Positions 61,641 through 64,000 of a stretch of DNA of 64,000 nt are shown here, piece after piece. The stretch is from Rhyacichthys aspro (taxonomy: Eukaryota > Chordata > Actinopteri > Gobiiformes > Rhyacichthyidae). The stretch covers positions 17,600,731-17,664,730 of the forward strand of contig CM072148.1 in the NCBI GenBank assembly GCA_036850595.1. Direction: 5' to 3'. The translations under genes and the position numbers were made by a program. Every line of letters begins with the position of its first letter. Positions within the stretch are counted from its first letter, which is position 1. Below the pieces are notes generated by a model. That model made no database searches. It saw only the letters and a list, made by a program, of their open reading frames with translations, and was not told the DNA's origin.

Positions 61641-61800
61641 ACATGGATGTCTGTTTAAAAAAAAAAAGGTTACTATTTGAATATTTTTAAGCAATTTAAG
61701 CATTGCATCCTCCAGTGGGAACCTTGCCATTCATTCTGAACACCTTATCCTAAATTTAGTTTGTACTCATGTTTTTGTTTTTTTTTTCACAATAGTAATC

Positions 61801-61856
61801 GTATGTATGTATTTATGTATGTATGTATGTATGTATATATGTATGTATGTATGTAG
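61801..61856. repeat. (GTAT)n microsatellite
   Basis: About 14 tetranucleotide units GTAT/ATGT with two interruptions (TTTA, TATA). Confidence 0.95.
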
Positions 61857-64000
61857 GTTATATTTGCACATAGCACACAGGACTTGGTTTTTCCCACTAT
61901 AGCAGGTTGCTCCGTGCTCGGTGCTTTTTATCAGGAAATTATCATGCTGGTCTATTCTCTATCTGTTTCAGGCGTCAAGCTGTTTTATTCATCTTGTGAA
62001 TGTCAGACAAAAACTTGAACCGTTGAGGATGTGCTTTTTTCCGTCAAATAGAAAACAAATGGAAAAACGCAATTTCTTTTGTCATGGCTTTTGAAGACCA
62101 GTGAAGGTTTTCATCCTTCCGAACTAAAAACACATTATGTAGCCTAGCACATATTTATTTATTCAGTTTTTTCAGGAGTGCAAGTTGACTAGTTGTGTTC
62201 ACAGTTAAAGTTTTCTGATTTTTCTGCCTAATTTTGGACATCTTCACAATGTGATCTTTTGCTGCTGTGATTGTGTCCCTTGAATCCTCACCTTCTCTCT
62301 TTCTAATCTCTTCATGCTGAGTTCCTATTTCATCACTTCAACCTAATCCACTCATTTCATGCTGTGAAATAAAGAAACCTGGTCATGTGAACTCATTTAC
62401 TCTTTTTTAGCAGCAGGTATGCCTTTTAGGGAAAAAAATAATCAGAAATTAAGTATGACTTTCCATATTGTATGTGCTCTTGGTTCATGTTTTGTTTTTT
62501 GATGTGCAATAAAAGGCATCATATAAGGAAAGTGTGAGAATAACATATTGAGGGTGTCTTCTTACCTTTATCTCCTTGTAATGTAACTGCAGAGTTAAAT
62601 TTAAACTTAAATTTCCCTAAGGTGTGCCTAAACTATGTCATTATTTCAATGGGCACTTAAAAATATTTCATAAGAATTTGTGTCCACACACCCAGCTTAA
62701 GTTAAGTGTTCCAATCAACTCTCCACAGGACACAGCTCATGTTTCACTTGCTCGGCCCACTCATTGTTCAAGCTCTCCATTGATACTCCTGTTCTGCTGT
62801 CTCAACGTGATAACAAGGAAATGTCATGTAGATTTTGAACCCAGTCATGGTATCAGTTTACGCACTCATTTTTCCATTTAGCAAGCATTTCTCATAAGGC
62901 CTGGTGGGGACACACTGCACAACTTTCACAGTCTTGACAGATTTTGAAAAGATTAGGAGAACACTCTAACAGACTGGTTTCAGCAGATTTTTGTAAGACA
63001 ACTGAAAGACTCACACATTTAACAACTGCAACTGATGAGGGATCACAGACTTCATGATTTGTCAAACCAACTAAAGGCAAGTGAACGCATCAAACTCTGG
63101 TGCAAACTCTCGCGAGGGCAACAGTTTAGAAGGTAAACAAACACACCAGTTGGAGGCTCTCCCTCTCTTGTTGTTGATATTCCTGCTACTTCCTGTCGTC
63201 TTCTGATCCTATTTCCTGTGTCCCACCCTCTCTTTGTCATTGGCGACACGTGTTTGCAGTTGGGTTGGTAATCCGTTCACACCTGGCTGCGTCCAGATTC
63301 CACTAAAACAATTCAAACATGTTTGATTGACTGAGGTCGGGTCAGGTCTGCTCCTCTCACACACTTCGCCAGCTAGCCATGCTGACTGCCCCCGACTAGT
63401 GCAGAGCGGTGCAGACTTTGCCTATCTGGGAAATGAGGTAAAACCTTGTAGTTTGTCCTCAGCTTCTGTGATGATTTACTGGAATGGCATTAGTACCTTA
63501 CCACAGTTGGCACAGGCAGTGAGAGCAGATGAAATCTTTGTACAAACTGCAGTTCACACTGAAAAAAACAAAAAAATTGTTATGCAAGCATTCATTTACC
63601 TGATTCGCTCTTATGTGTTCAGTTCCATTCCTCATGGCTTTTTTACGCCTGCTTTTTTTTCCCCCCGACATTTGAAAATAGTTCTTGGCTGCAGTCATTA
63701 CTTAATAAACCCACTGATACCAGTAGCAGTCAGCATATTATGCAGAATTGAGGCTCAGAAAGGAGTTTCAGCTGATTGTTAATGCCTAACAATAGTCGTG
63801 GCAAGCTTGTGCAAAACACCATAGCACTTTGCCTTGGGGCTTTTTTGTCTCGTCTTGTAATTTAATTAAATCTATAAACACTCAGTCACAAAATTCCCTC
63901 TTCATGCAAAGGGCTTAAAGCTTCTCCGTCAACAGCACAACTTTAAGGCTTTGTGTGTGTAAAGCTTGAGGGCTTCTATGCCAGCTTTTAATTTTTCTTT
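61857..64000. other. Intron 1 segment to window end, no exon recognised
   Basis: AT-rich with T-runs. The open frame 63,327-63,782 is the longest here but has no domain, signal or splice context that I recognise. The window ends without a visible second exon of the SorCS gene. Confidence 0.45.

Noticed and set aside
63327..63782. 151-codon plus-strand frame near the window end
   Set aside because: Longest intronic frame, but no domain, signal peptide, or splice context; consistent with chance.
1..64000. CRISPR array, operon, prophage or other prokaryotic system
   Set aside because: No spaced direct repeats with unique spacers, no dense coding, no ribosome-binding-site pattern; the sequence is vertebrate in every respect.

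Overview
This window is vertebrate nuclear DNA, almost certainly from a teleost fish and probably a percomorph-type genome. It is AT-rich, has very little coding sequence, and carries CA, TTTA and TATG microsatellites. It also holds fish-type interspersed repeats: a tRNA-headed SINE with an L2/CR1-like tail, pogo/Tigger-like elements, a hAT MITE with a perfect 8-bp target duplication, and LINE tails. Start codons sit in Kozak contexts and exons end at GT splice donors. No bacterial gene organisation, operon, CRISPR array or integrated virus was seen.

Layout. (1) 1-34,550: a gene-poor stretch upstream of the only confident gene. It has a long imperfect hairpin at the left edge (34-143), a broken first exon of what looks like a multi-copy fish gene (5,024-5,220, premature TGA) behind a CCAAT/ETS promoter-like block, a SINE (9,268-9,502), a (CA)n array (13,079), two internally deleted pogo/Tigger-like transposons (17,595-18,219 and 29,636-30,287), a suspicious pure G/C tract (21,961-22,100), and older DNA-transposon and LINE scraps. 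(2) About 34,980-36,060: a CpG-rich promoter and first-exon region. (3) 35,316-35,870: coding exon 1 of a SorCS-family VPS10-domain sorting receptor (sorcs1 or sorcs3), plus strand. It has a signal peptide, a furin-type propeptide site and the family hallmark at the exon 1/2 junction, and ends at a phase-0 GTGAGT donor. (4) 35,871-64,000: the start of intron 1. I did not recognise exon 2, which fits the very long first introns of SORCS genes. The intron carries microsatellites, a hAT MITE with an internal 21-bp minisatellite (55,054-55,533), and a 511-bp inverted-repeat-bounded element (57,647-58,157) with a TCTCGCGAGA motif and a decayed minus-strand ORF start. It also has a probable low-quality or duplicated patch (61,405-61,640) and several blocks that look like conserved noncoding elements.

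How it fits together. The window is best read as the 5' end and regulatory landscape of one neuronal sorting-receptor gene, littered with dead mobile elements. Four elements or element-like blocks from at least three unrelated families (4.6 kb, 17.6 kb, 29.6 kb, 57.6 kb) each carry CCAAT/NF-Y-type sites near an ATG. In one pogo copy the site is part of a 41-bp unit expanded to five copies. I found no strong evidence for a wholly new biological system. The best leads are the left-edge hairpin, the NF-Y array and the two decayed promoter-plus-ORF modules.
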